NCBI RefSeq assembly: GCF_036711975.1
Contig: NC_091976.1
Span: 434,001 to 498,000 of the forward strand
DNA: 64,000 bases
Direction of reading: 5' to 3'
From: Onthophagus taurus
Taxonomy: Eukaryota; Arthropoda; Insecta; Coleoptera; Scarabaeidae
Shown: positions 19,827-31,336 of the stretch, one piece after another
How positions within the stretch are numbered: position 1 is the stretch's first letter
Layout of the letters: the number at the start of each line of letters is the position of its first letter
The notes under the pieces: generated by a model
What the model was told of the DNA's origin: nothing
Database searches by the model: none
What the model saw: only the letters and a program-made list of their open reading frames with translations
Translations under genes and position numbers: made by a program

Positions 19827-22800
19827 ACCATAAAATTTGCTAAATATCAGTGAAAACCGCATCTCGAATTAGAGAAGAAAATGTAAAAAATTCGAGTGCC
19901 ATCAATCGAATCCAGTTACCTCATCGAGAAAAACAATTCAGATAACCATGGTAACCGTGAACATGTCATTTAGTAACGCAGAAGCGTATGATATGTTAGG
20001 GATTTATTTTCAATGTTCAAAGAAACAAGATACACGATATCTAGACATCTTAGATAGGCATAGCGATAACGGGAAACAGACACCTCTATGAATTCGTAAA
20101 TCACATTGGTGCGCAATATGATCCCAGATAATCTGGGAATCCCGAAAACAATTGTCCACAAGATTCCTTAAGAAAATAGTATACATCTCCACCACATTGT
20201 TTTATATCAGGCCTTAACAGATACCGATTATGATAACAGACTGAAGTATTATCATTGGCTATTAAATATCATTCGGGCAAATAAAAAAACTTTTTATCAC
20301 AAATACTATGGACGCATGAAGCGTCTTTCAATAACGTAGGTGGTGAAAATTTGCATAATATGCACTATTGGTTCGAGCAAAACCCACATTGCTTCCACCC
20401 CCTCTAGATTTTTATTCATGGGGTAGACCAAAAAAACCCATTTTTCAAGAAAAACCAATGACCAGGGAAAATATGACAAAATACGAAATGCCATTGGGAA
20501 CGTGTCCAGGACTGAGACTTAAGCAGCGGTTTTTCCTGTGTTTTTTGTTTTATTGTCATTGTTGATGTTTCCTTGATCCGTTGGCCTTTAATTGCGCCTC
20601 AAAAGTAGTTTTAAACCAGTACTAACATTTTTGTGATCTCTTATTTGTTTGCTAAGGCAACTTGATCCGATTAAGGTATACGAATTTTTAACATTTTCTT
20701 CTATAATTCGAGAACGATTGGAGATATCGAGATGCGATATTTAAATTATTAAAATTAATAAATTGTTAATTGAAAAGATACGGTTTTTGAATAAAATCGG
20801 TTTATTTTTTAAGATAATTTTGGTAAACAAATCAATAAAAAGTAGTTTAAGCATGACAACCGAGGATGACGAATGTTGTCCAAGATCCCGTTTTACGTCT
20901 CTTGAAGGTCATTTTTTTTTCTACTACATCATCGTCGAAACTTAGCGATGATGGGTTTTCAATAACGATCCATTTATTTTCACTATACTTTTCAGCCATA
21001 CTTTGTTGTATATGGTTGGTACGACCCTGAGCAGAGTTGTTAGAATCGCACGCGTTATTAATGAAACCCATAATTGTATTCTTCATATCACCACTCAAAT
21101 TACTTGGTTCAATTTCAAACTGAAATACATAATTTATAATTGCAAGCAATAAAAAACATTGAAACGAATCTTACTGTTCCAAACAAACGTAATCGTACTC
21201 AATAAATACATTAAATGTATATGGTAAAAGTAACGAAGTGAAACTCACCTTTATTCTAGTATGTTGATCGACAAGAGTGGTGTCATCGTCTAAGACATCG
21301 AGTTGTTCAAATGGTTCGGCAGCAACGGGGGTTGCATTACTGCTACCAATTAATAATTGAACCAAGCCGTAAGCTACAAAAATCCAAATTTTCATCGTGA
21401 TCTTGTTACCGTTACTGTAGTGTAGACTTGTAGACTATCAACAGTCAACTGCAAAGCGTAGAGTGTGCACGATTGATATTTATATGTTTATATTTTTTAC
21501 AAATTTTATCAAAATCTAACACTTTATTTATTTTGTCGTATTTTGACATTCGTATTATTGCGTAACGTCCACTTGTGTTGGGTAGTTACAAGTGGTCGCC
21601 GATCATCAATCATCGATCAGACATCAATCATCGTTTGGTTTTTTTTCACAGTCTGCTACCTACTTCTTTTTAGACAAGCTCAATGTCCCCTCGAATCATA
21701 ATTTTTGAAATTACAGCCCTTTTTAGCCGAATAGCACCTGCGTTTACTGCCTCCTCCCACCTTTCGGGGGTTTTCTTACTGGACGTTTTTCTTGCAATCT
21801 GCTGTTCTTCTTGGTAGGCAATTCAGCCATTCTTATTGCGTGCCCTGTAGTTCTCTTAGTTCTCGGTATATTTCATGATTACATTATTTATTCGCCTCAA
21901 TACTTTTGTTTCCTTGGGTAACGCTCCATCTTTCAGAGCCAATCCTTTTTGTTTCTGAATCCTTGTTCCTTTCCATCGCTAGTAAGATTCATCAGTTATA
22001 AGTGACCACATCATCTCTTGACTGTATCAAGATGTTTATTTTGCTTGTGTTGATTTCCAGTCCTATATATTTGGCATTTGATCGTCCCATTATATTGATG
22101 TCATCCGTGTCCCTGCTGTCAGCTTAACTGTTTTCTTTCTCAGCAGGTGAGATGTCAGAAGTTGGTAGTTCTGATTTCTTTATTTAGTCGTGTTCCTTTT
22201 TTTACGCGCAATTGCTTTATAATAAAATTTATAAGCTTCACCACCTTTGCCGGTAATCCCAATTCATGCAAAATAGAAATAGAGAATATTGTTCTCGGGT
22301 AATCGAATCGGTACATTGGTATTGTGCTCCCACGCTTTATTCAGCACTTGCTTAACAGTAAATAGTTCATCCGTCATCTTTTGTTTGCGATCCAGGTCAA
22401 TATTACAAATTTCAGAATTTAAGTCTACTAGTACATAATATAACCAATAAAAACAAGCAAAACAACCAAGATCAAGCATAAATATTAATTAACGCATCAC
22501 ATAACGCGCGGAGGATGTGTTGAACCAAAACTTAATAAAAATGAACAGAATTACATCACAAATTACAGAAATCAAGGATAAAAATCAAGTTTGGCTACTG
22601 GGTGGCTGCAGCACTTATCAAAGGTGTCAAATGTTGTTTAAACGATCTAATACCAATGCCAAACAGAGGTATGAAGGAAGAAGCCGACAGTGTGTTGTAC
22701 AGTGAAAGGATTCTAATAAGAGGAGAATTTCGTCTCAGTTCACTTGAAAACCGAGGAATTTAGCGTACCACAATATGCAGCCGCATAGAAACCAATATTT

Positions 22801-23139
22801 TCTAATATTAATGGAGCATTTATACTATTATCATTATCATATTCATACTATCAGAGCGATATAATTTTTCTTCTGAGAGACAACCTGGTGATCTTAAATA
22901 ATTTGCGTGCAAATTCGTACGATCTAAAACCAATGAAAACACGGAATTTTTTGAAGTAGAAATACCTAATGAATTTATTTTGAATAGTTTCTATAAAATT
23001 AAAATAAAGAATCGCACTAAAGAATTGAACAGTAATTGCAGCGTCTGTAAGTTTGAGAAACTGTACCCATTTCTAATGAGAAATCCTAAGAGACGCAAAG
23101 CTGTGGTTGCTGTGGCTTTAATATGTTCAGCAAAGCATA
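19827..23139 (-). repeat. Segmental duplication copy B (inverted)
   Basis: This is the reverse complement of about 365-3677 of copy A, with a constant coordinate sum of 23497, so no net indels occur across the LC8-like gene. It includes the LINE-A 3' fragment (22400-23139), the RTE-like relic (about 21697-22207) and the LC8-like gene. Both edges are abrupt: the left joins a transposon terminus and the right a short foldback sequence. At several sites where A and C differ outside the core, B agrees with C. Confidence 0.9.
20847..21395 (-). CDS. Secreted LC8-type dynein-light-chain-like protein, copy B (two exons)
   Basis: The exons are 21395-21249 and 21119-20847 on the minus strand. The deduced 139-residue protein is identical to copies A and C, with the same phase-0 intron, signal peptide and LC8-like second exon. 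The intron and about 800 bases of upstream sequence also appear unchanged, including the TATA motifs (about 21477-21492). No disabling change is seen, so the copy should be as competent as the others if transcribed. Confidence 0.75.
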
Positions 23140-23251
23140 AACAAAGTGGAGAGTAACTCACGTAATTTGCAAAACTCGCTCGCTCGTTTTGGAAAATCTT
23201 ACGTTCGTCAAACAAAATTAGTCTTTTCATAACTGGTTACGTAAATTACTA
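23140..23251. repeat. Short foldback sequence at the copy B edge
   Basis: The stretch agtaactcacgtaatttg near the left is mirrored by a ggttacgtaaattact stretch near the right, with tandem ctcgctcgctcg between. It separates the inverted copy B from a plus-oriented copy of the downstream block. A small MITE-like element is possible. Confidence 0.4.
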
Positions 23252-23998
23252 TTTCTTCAAACGTCATTAAATGACAACTTTGTTGGCGTGTTTACTCGCG
23301 GTAGAAGTAAGTCATTTTTGCATAACGACGGTTGCTAAGATCAACATAGCAAAAAAGTACTTCAGCGCCGTATTATTTGCAACGTTTGAAGAAAAAATAC
23401 TATGTTTTATTCGGAAGAGAAGCAGTTTCGTTTGTGGCTGGTCCGTCATTGCCGAACGAACGAAGTAAGTCTGTTCAACTGTCGGATACGCCACAATTTT
23501 AACGGCTCATCTGTCATTAGCGACTCACTGCGTTCGTCGCTAAACAACAGACCACGCCATAAAAGAACACTGCTTCTCTTCCATATAACACAATATACTA
23601 TTTTGTACTCATATATAGCATCCAGATACCTATTTCCCGCACAGAGAGGACGTGCGGGAAACGCGTTTTCCCGCACAAATGCTTTTTGTTACCGCAACTA
23701 ACAGGAATATAATAATAATGACCAAATGTGCATGTTTATAAGAAAAGGTTAATAAGAACGTTTTATACATTCGTGTGCAGATAACAGTTTTAAAATATTT
23801 AAAAAAATCTATAAAAATCAATTTGCAATTAATAAAATCAATATTGACGTTTTGAATTTCGGTTGATTTTTTCCTGTCAAAAACCCCACATGCAACTCAT
23901 ATCGTCACACAGGGACGTTTTATTCGTTGCAAAAAATATTGTACAATAAAAATCCTTTCCGCATGAGGAAAGGATTTTTCCAGCATTCGCACGCAAAT
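23252..23998 (+). repeat. Partial plus-strand copy of the downstream non-coding block
   Basis: This matches 4004-4735 of copy A in the same orientation, with scattered differences and small indels. The neighbouring LC8-like gene copy B is inverted. The site aagaacgttttat at about 23754 is a second empty counterpart of the BEL-3 target in copy C. Confidence 0.8.
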
Positions 23999-24484
23999 GC
24001 AGAACTAGCGTGCTCATGTGAAAAGCGACCCTTTCCGCATTTGTATCGTAAATAACTAATTTTTCGAAAACTGCTATTAAAAGTTGACTTTTGCATAGTA
24101 CTTAGCGACGTCAAACGATAGTTTTTTGTCAACAGGACGTAAAAGTCTATTATCTACGACTGCTTGGATAAGTCATTATTACCGCACTCATTTGAGGTGA
24201 TTTGAATTACGTAATGAAGTTCATTACCGCACTGGTTTCATTACGTAACGCATTTTTAGCCTAATCAGAACAGACTTAATTTATTGAAACGAGCAACAAT
24301 ACAAAAGAAAAAGTGCTTTCTACTTACAGAGAAACAATACTATTTATTATAAACATTAATTGCATGTTCTTTTGCATTTTCTTGTAAAATAATTTCTTTG
24401 CAGTTAAAAGAATTCCTCAGAAATTATCGATTTTTTGACTCTCCAAAAGTAAATACCATAAATAAATGTGTTTACATAAGGTTG
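23999..24484. other. No gene; short palindromic repeats
   Basis: Near 24180-24260 a near-palindromic series containing cattaccgcactggtttcat and repeated ttacgtaatg/cattacgtaa motifs suggests a decayed MITE. Nothing coding is visible. Confidence 0.4.
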
Positions 24485-24720
24485 CGATTGATCGATTGAA
24501 ATCACGAAATATCATAAGCTAACACTGCATTTTTACATCCGAATTAATCCGAAATGTCGTTTTTATTGGGTAATTCCAAGTGGCCGATAACCATCACACA
24601 TCATCAATCAACACTTGGTCTTTTTTACATCGTTTCTGCTAATTCTTTTTATACAGGCTATTCAGAATGCAGGGCCTCGAACTTTAATGGTAGAATGACG
24701 ACAAACAAATGGCCTAAAAG
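24485..24720 (-). pseudogene. Decayed promoter/upstream region of an LC8-like locus
   Basis: On the same strand as copy B, the sequence resembles 21480-21720: ctaacact, ttttacatccgaattaatccg, ttgggtaattccaagtggccgat, then catcatcaatcaacacttgg and ctgctaattctttttatacaggct. This is the upstream region of the LC8-like gene, and it is closer in places to the locus at 63240. No exon is recognisable next to it. I read it as the remains of an older family member. Confidence 0.5.
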
Positions 24721-25461
24721 AGCCATGGACGCTAAGCGGTTAGCGAGAAGCGGTTTGGCAAGCTCGCTTAATAAATAAAATATATTATTCATTTTATTAA
24801 TTACCCTTATGCGGTTCCTGACTCCATGATGGACGACGTTTTCATGTTCAAGAAAGTAATATTCTCAATATAATTGACGTCGTGCCTGAACATAGATGAG
24901 CAACGTTTTTACTCGAAAGATATGCTTTACTTTCTATTACTTTGGTTATGAATTTTCGGCGATGAATTTGAGTACAACATTAACTTATTATTCATCTTTG
25001 TGGTTCTGAGAAGCTTTGATCTATGGTGGGATTGTAAACTTTCTTAGTTTACACCTTTTTGGTTCTTTGACTATTGTTACGAACTGTGAATGTACGGAGC
25101 AGAAATTAAAGATCAATAATAGATTGCGTACTGTTAAAAAACTGAAAACAGAAACGAAAAATACAACGGACAAATTCGTGCGAGATATGGATGGGAAAGT
25201 GGAGAGTAACAGAAATCACAGGAAAAATGGAAACACAGATGACATCTAGGAATGTATAAAAAAGTTGAAACTGAATACGACGAGAGAAGTGTGTGAGATA
25301 AATAAAAGATGCGATATATATTATTATTATATCAGAAAGCAGGCATCATGATGGAAAGAAGAGGTAAGAAAGCATATAAAGATGAAGAATGAAAAAGAAA
25401 AATCAAGAAAATTGCAACAATTATTAAAGCCAAAGGAAACGTTAACGGTAACTGCTGTCAA
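24721..25461. other. No recognisable gene
   Basis: This is AT-rich sequence. A 77-codon lysine/asparagine-rich open stretch at 25016-25249 has no recognisable domain, and its composition matches non-coding sequence. Nothing else is supported. Confidence 0.4.
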
Positions 25462-27633
25462 AAAACAACTTCTTTCTTATTAAATGTGCTTAATCACAAT
25501 TTTTCAACTATTTGTATTACCGAGACTTGGTTAAATGAGTCAATTTATAATGCTGAAGTAATTGATTCTCGATACAATGTATACAGAGGACTATAAGAAT
25601 GCGGATTTCATGCTTTTATATCGACGTTTAACTGATACGGATTTTTCTTTTTTGAGTACGTATAATAATGTTGATGATGCAGTTGCTGTATTTTATGATA
25701 GTCTATATGATATCTTAGCTGATTATGTCCCGAAAAAGCAAGTTGGCGCTCGTAAATATCCAGTGTGGTTTAATCAAGGTATAATAAAAGATATTAAGGC
25801 TAAGCATTTCCATTTTAAACGCAGAAAAGATTCCACGTACCATTTGGATAAATATAGAGAACTGAGGGCCAGGGTAAAGCGGGACACTGCAATAGCTTAC
25901 AATAGTTATACACGAGATGTTGAAAATAATATTGTAGCTGATCCGAAGGCATTTTGGAATTTTATTGGTAGCAAAAGGGATAACTTCAACCAGAGCCAGT
26001 TTTGTTCCGACGGAGTTCCTCTTGGTTCTAGCAAAGATATCACATCTGCTTTTGCAAATTATTTTAAGTCCGTTTATGGTTCAACGTCGAATTATTCTCT
26101 TTCGTTCTATGATGACATTATCAACGATAACTCATTCGATTTGTTCAACTTGAAATGCTTCTCAATGAATGAAATTGGTGATGCCATAAATAACCTTAAG
26201 TCTAAACGTACAGAGGGACCAGATGATATTCCCAGCAGGGTTTTCAATCATGTAAAACTTTCGTTGAATGTTAATCAGCATGGATTTATTCCTGGTCGCT
26301 CTGTGGAGACCAACTTAACTATCTTTACGGATTATGTTTCCAAATCATTGGATGCTAGAGCTCAAGTGGATGTTATCTACACGGATTTTGCAAGCGCATT
26401 CCATAGGGTGGATCATGATACGCTTCTGCACAAGCTGGCACAACACGGGCTTTCTTATTCTACTCTTACTTTTTTTGTTTCATATTTGTCCAACAGATTT
26501 TATTACGTCTCTTATAAAAACGCAGTATCAGATATGTTGGGGATTGATTCAGGGGTTCCGCAGGGTAGCAATCTGGGACCTTTGTTATTCTTGTTATTTA
26601 TAAATGATTTGTCCCTGGTAATTAACTCAACCAGATGCTTACTCTTCGTGGACGATCTCAAGATATTCACAACTGTACATGACTTAACTGACTGCCGGTC
26701 CTTACAGTCTGATTTAGATAACGTATTTAATTGGTGTCGGCTCAACAAGCTCCATTGGAATGTGTCTAAATGTGAGCCAATGACGACGTATACATTGAGG
26801 AAGAGGCCGGCAGAATTTATATATAAATTAAATAATGTGAATTTGAGGTGTGTTGTTAAAAAGAGGGACTTGGTGTGTTGTTTTCGCCTGGTTTATGCTT
26901 TGCTGAACATATTAAAGCCACAGCAACCACAGCTTTGCGTCTCTTAGGATTTCTCATTAGAAATGGGTACAGTTTCTCAAACTTACAGACGCTGCAATTA
27001 CTGTTCAATTCTTTAGTGCGATTCTTTATTTTAATTTTATAGAAACTATTCAAAATAAATTCATTAGGTATTTCTACTTCAAAAAATTCCGTGTTTTCAT
27101 TGGTTTTAGATCGTACGAATTTGCACGCAAATTATTTAAGATCACCAGGTTGTCTCTCAGAAAAAAAATTATATCGCTCTGATAGTATGAATATGATAAT
27201 GATAATAGTATAAATGCTCCATTAATATTAGAAAATATTGGTTTCTATGCGGCTGCATATTGTGGTACGCTAAATTCCTCGGTTTTCAAGTGAACTGAGA
27301 CGAAATTCTCCTCTTATTAGAATCCTTTCACTGTACAACACACTGTCGGCTTCTTCCTTCATACCTCTGTTTGGCATTGGTATTAGATCGTTTAAACAAC
27401 ATTTGACACCTTTGATAAGTGCTGCAGCCACCCAGTAGCCAAACTTGATTTTTATCCTTGATTTCTGTAATTTGTGATGTAATTCTGTTCATTTTTATTA
27501 AGTTTTGGTTCAACACATCCTCCGCGCGTTATGTGATGCGTTAATTAATATTTATGCTTGATCTTGGTTGTTTTGCTTGTTTTTATTGGTTATATTATGT
27601 ACTAGTAGACTTAAATTCTGAAATTTGTAATAT
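25462..27633 (+). mobile_element. LINE-A internally deleted copy (copy C)
   Basis: Compared with the copy at 51109-55080, this one has the endonuclease start (NHNFSTICITETWLNESIYN region). It then jumps to YKNADFMLLYRRLTDTDF and later jumps from GPDDIPSRVFN directly to VKLSLNVNQHGFIPGRS. The frame 25562-26947 stays open across both the second deletion and the reverse transcriptase (461 codons). The catalytic box reads FVDDLKIF instead of FADDLKIF, probably an impairing change. A one-base loss near 26870 then breaks the frame. The 3' end is the same as in copy A. Confidence 0.85.
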
Positions 27634-27825
27634 TGACCTGGATCGCAAACAAAAGATGACGGATGAACTATTTACTGTTAAGCAAGTGCTGAATAAAGCG
27701 TGGGAGCACAATACCAATGTACCGATTCGATTACCCGAGAACAATATTCTCTATTTCTATTTTGCATGAATTGGGATTACCGGCAAAGGTGGTGAAGCTT
27801 ATAAATTTTATTATAAAGCAATTGC

Positions 27826-28336
27826 GCGTAAAAAAAGGAACACGACTAAATAAAGAAATCAGAACTACCAACTTCTGACATCTCACCTGCTGAGAAAGAA
27901 AACAGTTAAGCTGACAGCAGGGACACGGATGACATCAATATAATGGGACGATCAAATGCCAAATATATAGGACTGGAAATCAACACAAGCAAAATAAACA
28001 TCTTGATACAGTCAAGAGATGATGTGGTCACTTATAACTGATGAATCTTACTAGCGATGGAAAGGAACAAGGATTCAGAAACAAAAAGGATTGGCTCTGA
28101 AAGATGGAGCGTTACCCAAGGAAACAAAAGTATTGAGGCGAATAAATAATGTAATCATGAAATATACCGAGAACTAAGAGAACTACAGGGCACGCAATAA
28201 GAATGGCTGAATTGCCTACCAAGAAGAACAGCAGATTGCAAGAAAAACGTCCAGTAAGAAAACCCCCGAAAGGTGGGAGGAGGCAGTAAACGCAGGTGCT
28301 ATTCGGCTAAAAAGGGCTGTAATTTCAAAAATTATG
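27826..28336 (+). pseudogene. RTE-like LINE relic, copy C
   Basis: This is the same relic as at 1290-1800, apparently unchanged, upstream of the LC8-like gene. It shares all the stops and shifts of copy A, so the decay predates duplication. Confidence 0.5.
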
Positions 28337-28637
28337 ATTCGAGGGGACATTGAGCTTGTCTAAAAAGAAGTAGGTAGCAGACTGTGAAAAAAAACCAAAC
28401 GATGATTGATGTCTGATCGATGATTGATGATCGGCGACCACTTGTAACTACCCAACACAAGTGGACGTTACGCAATAATACGAATGTCAAAATACGACAA
28501 AATAAATAAAGTGTTAGATTTTGATAAAATTTGTAAAAAATATAAACATATAAATATCAATCGTGCACACTCTACGCTTTGCAGTTGACTGTTGATAGTC
28601 TACAAGTCTACACTACAGTAACGGTAACAAGATCACG

Positions 28638-29186
28638 ATGAAAATTTGGATTTTTGTAGCTTACGGCTTGGTTCAATTATTAATTGGTAGCAGTAATGCA
28701 ACCCCCGTTGCTGCCGAACCATTTGAACAACTCGATGTCTTAGACGATGACACCACTCTTGTCGATCAACATACTAGAATAAAGGTGAGTTTCACTTCGT
28801 TACTTTTACCATATACATTTAATGTATTTATTGAGTACGATTACGTTTGTTTGGAACAGTAAGATTCGTTTCAATGTTTTTTATTGCTTGCAATTATAAA
28901 TTATGTATTTCAGTTTGAAATTGAACCAAGTAATTTGAGTGGTGATATGAAGAATACAATTATGGGTTTCATTAATAACGCGTGCGATTCTAACAACTCT
29001 GCTCAGGGTCGTACCAACCATATACAACAAAGTATGGCTGAAAAGTATAGTGAAAATAAATGGATCGTTATTGAAAACCCATCATCGCTAAGTTTCGACG
29101 ATGATGTAGTAGAAAAAAAAATGACCTTCAAGAGACGTAAAACGGGATCTTGGACAACATTCGTCATCCTCGGTTGTCATGCTTAA
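28638..29186 (+). CDS. Secreted LC8-type dynein-light-chain-like protein, copy C (two exons)
   Basis: The exons are 28638-28784 and 28914-29186. The protein, intron and upstream region match copies A and B. The polyadenylation signal AATAAA lies about 41 bases after the stop, as in copy A. No difference in the coding sequence was seen, not even a synonymous one in the parts compared. This argues for very recent origin or ongoing conversion between copies. Confidence 0.75.
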
Positions 29187-31039
29187 ACTACTTTTTATTG
29201 ATTTGTTTACCAAAATTATCTTAAAAAATAAACCGATTTTATTCAAAAACCGTATCTTTTCAATTAACAATTTATTAATTTTAATAATTTAAATATCGCA
29301 TCTCGATATCTCCAATCGTTCTCGAATTATAGAAGAAAATGTTAAAAATTCGTATACCTTAATCGGATCAAGTTGCCTTAGCAAACAAATAAGAGATCAC
29401 AAAAATGTTAGTACTGGTTTAAAACTACTTTTGAGGCGCAATTAAAGGCCAACGGATCAAGGAAACATCAACAATGACAATAAAACAAAAAACACAGGAA
29501 AAACCGCTGCTTAAGTCTCAGTCCTGGACACGTTCCCAATGGCATTTCGTATTTTGTCATATTTTCCCTGGTCATTGGTTTTTCTTGAAAAATGGGTTTT
29601 TTTGGTCTACCCCATGAATAAAAATCTAGAGGGGGTGGAAGCAATGTGGGTTTTGCTCGAACCAATAGTGCATATTATGCAAATTTTCACCACCTACGTT
29701 ATTGAAAGACGCTTCATGCGTCCATAGTATTTGTGATAAAAAGTTTTTTTATTTGCCCGAATGATATTTAATAGCCAATGATAATACTTCAGTCTGTTAT
29801 CATAATCGGTATCTGTTAAGGCCTGATATAAAACAATGTGGTGGAGATGTATACTATTTTCTTAAGGAATCTTGTGGACAATTGTTTTCGGGATTCCCAG
29901 ATTATCTGGGATCATATTGCGCACCAATGTGATTTACGAATTCATAGAGGTGTCTGTTTCCCGTTATCGCTATGCCTATCTAAGATGTCTAGATATCGTG
30001 TATCTTGTTTCTTTGAACATTGAAAATAAATCCCTAACATATCATACGCTTCTGCGTTACTAAATGACATGTTCACGGTTACCATGGTTATCTGAATTGT
30101 TTTTCTCGATGAGGTAACTGGATTCGATTGATGGCACTCGAATTTTTTACATTTTCTTCTCTAATTCGAGATGCGGTTTTCACTGATATTTAACAAATTT
30201 TATGGTTATTAAGGCTTTGTGAAATGCGCATAAAATGCTCTTTCAAGGAGATATTAAAATGTAAACATTTGAAAACACATTTGCCTCTCCCTCCCTTATT
30301 ATGACAGGAGAAATGTCGCAAAATAAAAGCTCATAGCTTATGGCTCGTCATTTAACTGTCTGAGATAGCGGGAATTTTATGTTTCTCTGTGACAGTTACG
30401 CCCCTAACAATCGAATTACGAATTTCAACATAATTTGCAACTATTTCTCTTGTCCACTTTGCCTACAAGATTTTTTTCCCAAACCTATAGGTTTGGGAAA
30501 CCATTGTCGAGATACAGATACAGCAAAATTTGTTTTCTTCAAACGTCATTAAATGACAACTTTGTTGGCGTGTTTACTCGCGGTAGAAGTAAGTCATTTT
30601 TGCATAACGACGGTTGCTAAGATCAACATAGCAAAAAAGTACTTCAGCGTTATGGCGCTAAAATAAAGAAGTTTGAAGAAAAAATACTATGTTTTATTCG
30701 GAAGAGAAGCAGTTTCGTTTGTGGCCGGTCCGTCATTGCCGGACGAACGAACTGAGTCTGTTCAACTGTCGGATACGCCACAATTTTAACGGCTCATCTG
30801 TCATTAGCGACTCACTGCGTTCGTCGCTAAACAACAAACCACGCCATAAAAAACACTGCTTCTCTTCCATATAACACAATATACTATTTTGTACTCATAG
30901 CATCTAGATACCTATTTCCCGCACAGAGAGGACGTGCGGGAAACGCGTTTTCCCGCACAAATGCTTTTTGTTACCGCAACTAACAGGAATATTTAATGAC
31001 CAAATGTGCATGTTTATAAGAAAAGCTTAATAAGAACGT
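29187..31039. other. Non-coding downstream block with foldback repeat, copy C
   Basis: This is equivalent to 2651-4503 of copy A, with the MITE-like foldback at about 29291-30200 followed by the repetitive non-coding block. Differences from copy A start at the equivalent of about 3607. No gene is supported. Confidence 0.5.
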
Positions 31040-31264
31040 TGTTGGGGGGTTGAACAATGAGATTCACGAATCCCCCATAATTTCTTACGATGGGGTTTTT
31101 AATAATTATTTTCTGTTACTCTCAATAAAACACGTGTCGTTTCTATTGGAATCGTTGGAAGAATGATGTCTCTCTTTATTTCGATCTCTCTCTTACAAAA
31201 TAAGTCATTCGGAAGTAGCGCCATCTCGCGTTCACGGCACAAGCTTACAACTAATAATCAAACA
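31040..31264 (-). repeat. BEL-3 3' LTR
   Basis: It is 225 bases and on the minus strand runs TGTTTGATTATTAG to TTCAACCCCCCAACA. On the minus strand it is preceded by the purine-rich cgcggggag at the likely polypurine tract. Confidence 0.95.
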
Positions 31265-31336
31265 TACTCCCCGCGTTGAAAGTTGGTACTTTCAAAATAA
31301 AAGAGAACAAATAATACAAATAAAATACAGCTTAAC

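Larger units (their letters stand above)
26538..31039 (+). repeat. Segmental duplication copy C, left part
   Basis: This corresponds to copy A with an offset of about 26536. It resumes after the BEL-3 insertion at 36794 and runs to about 38828. Across the region equivalent to 770-3605 of copy A, every stretch I compared is identical. On both sides differences accumulate, including indels such as tcatatatagcat versus tcatagcat. Confidence 0.9.
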
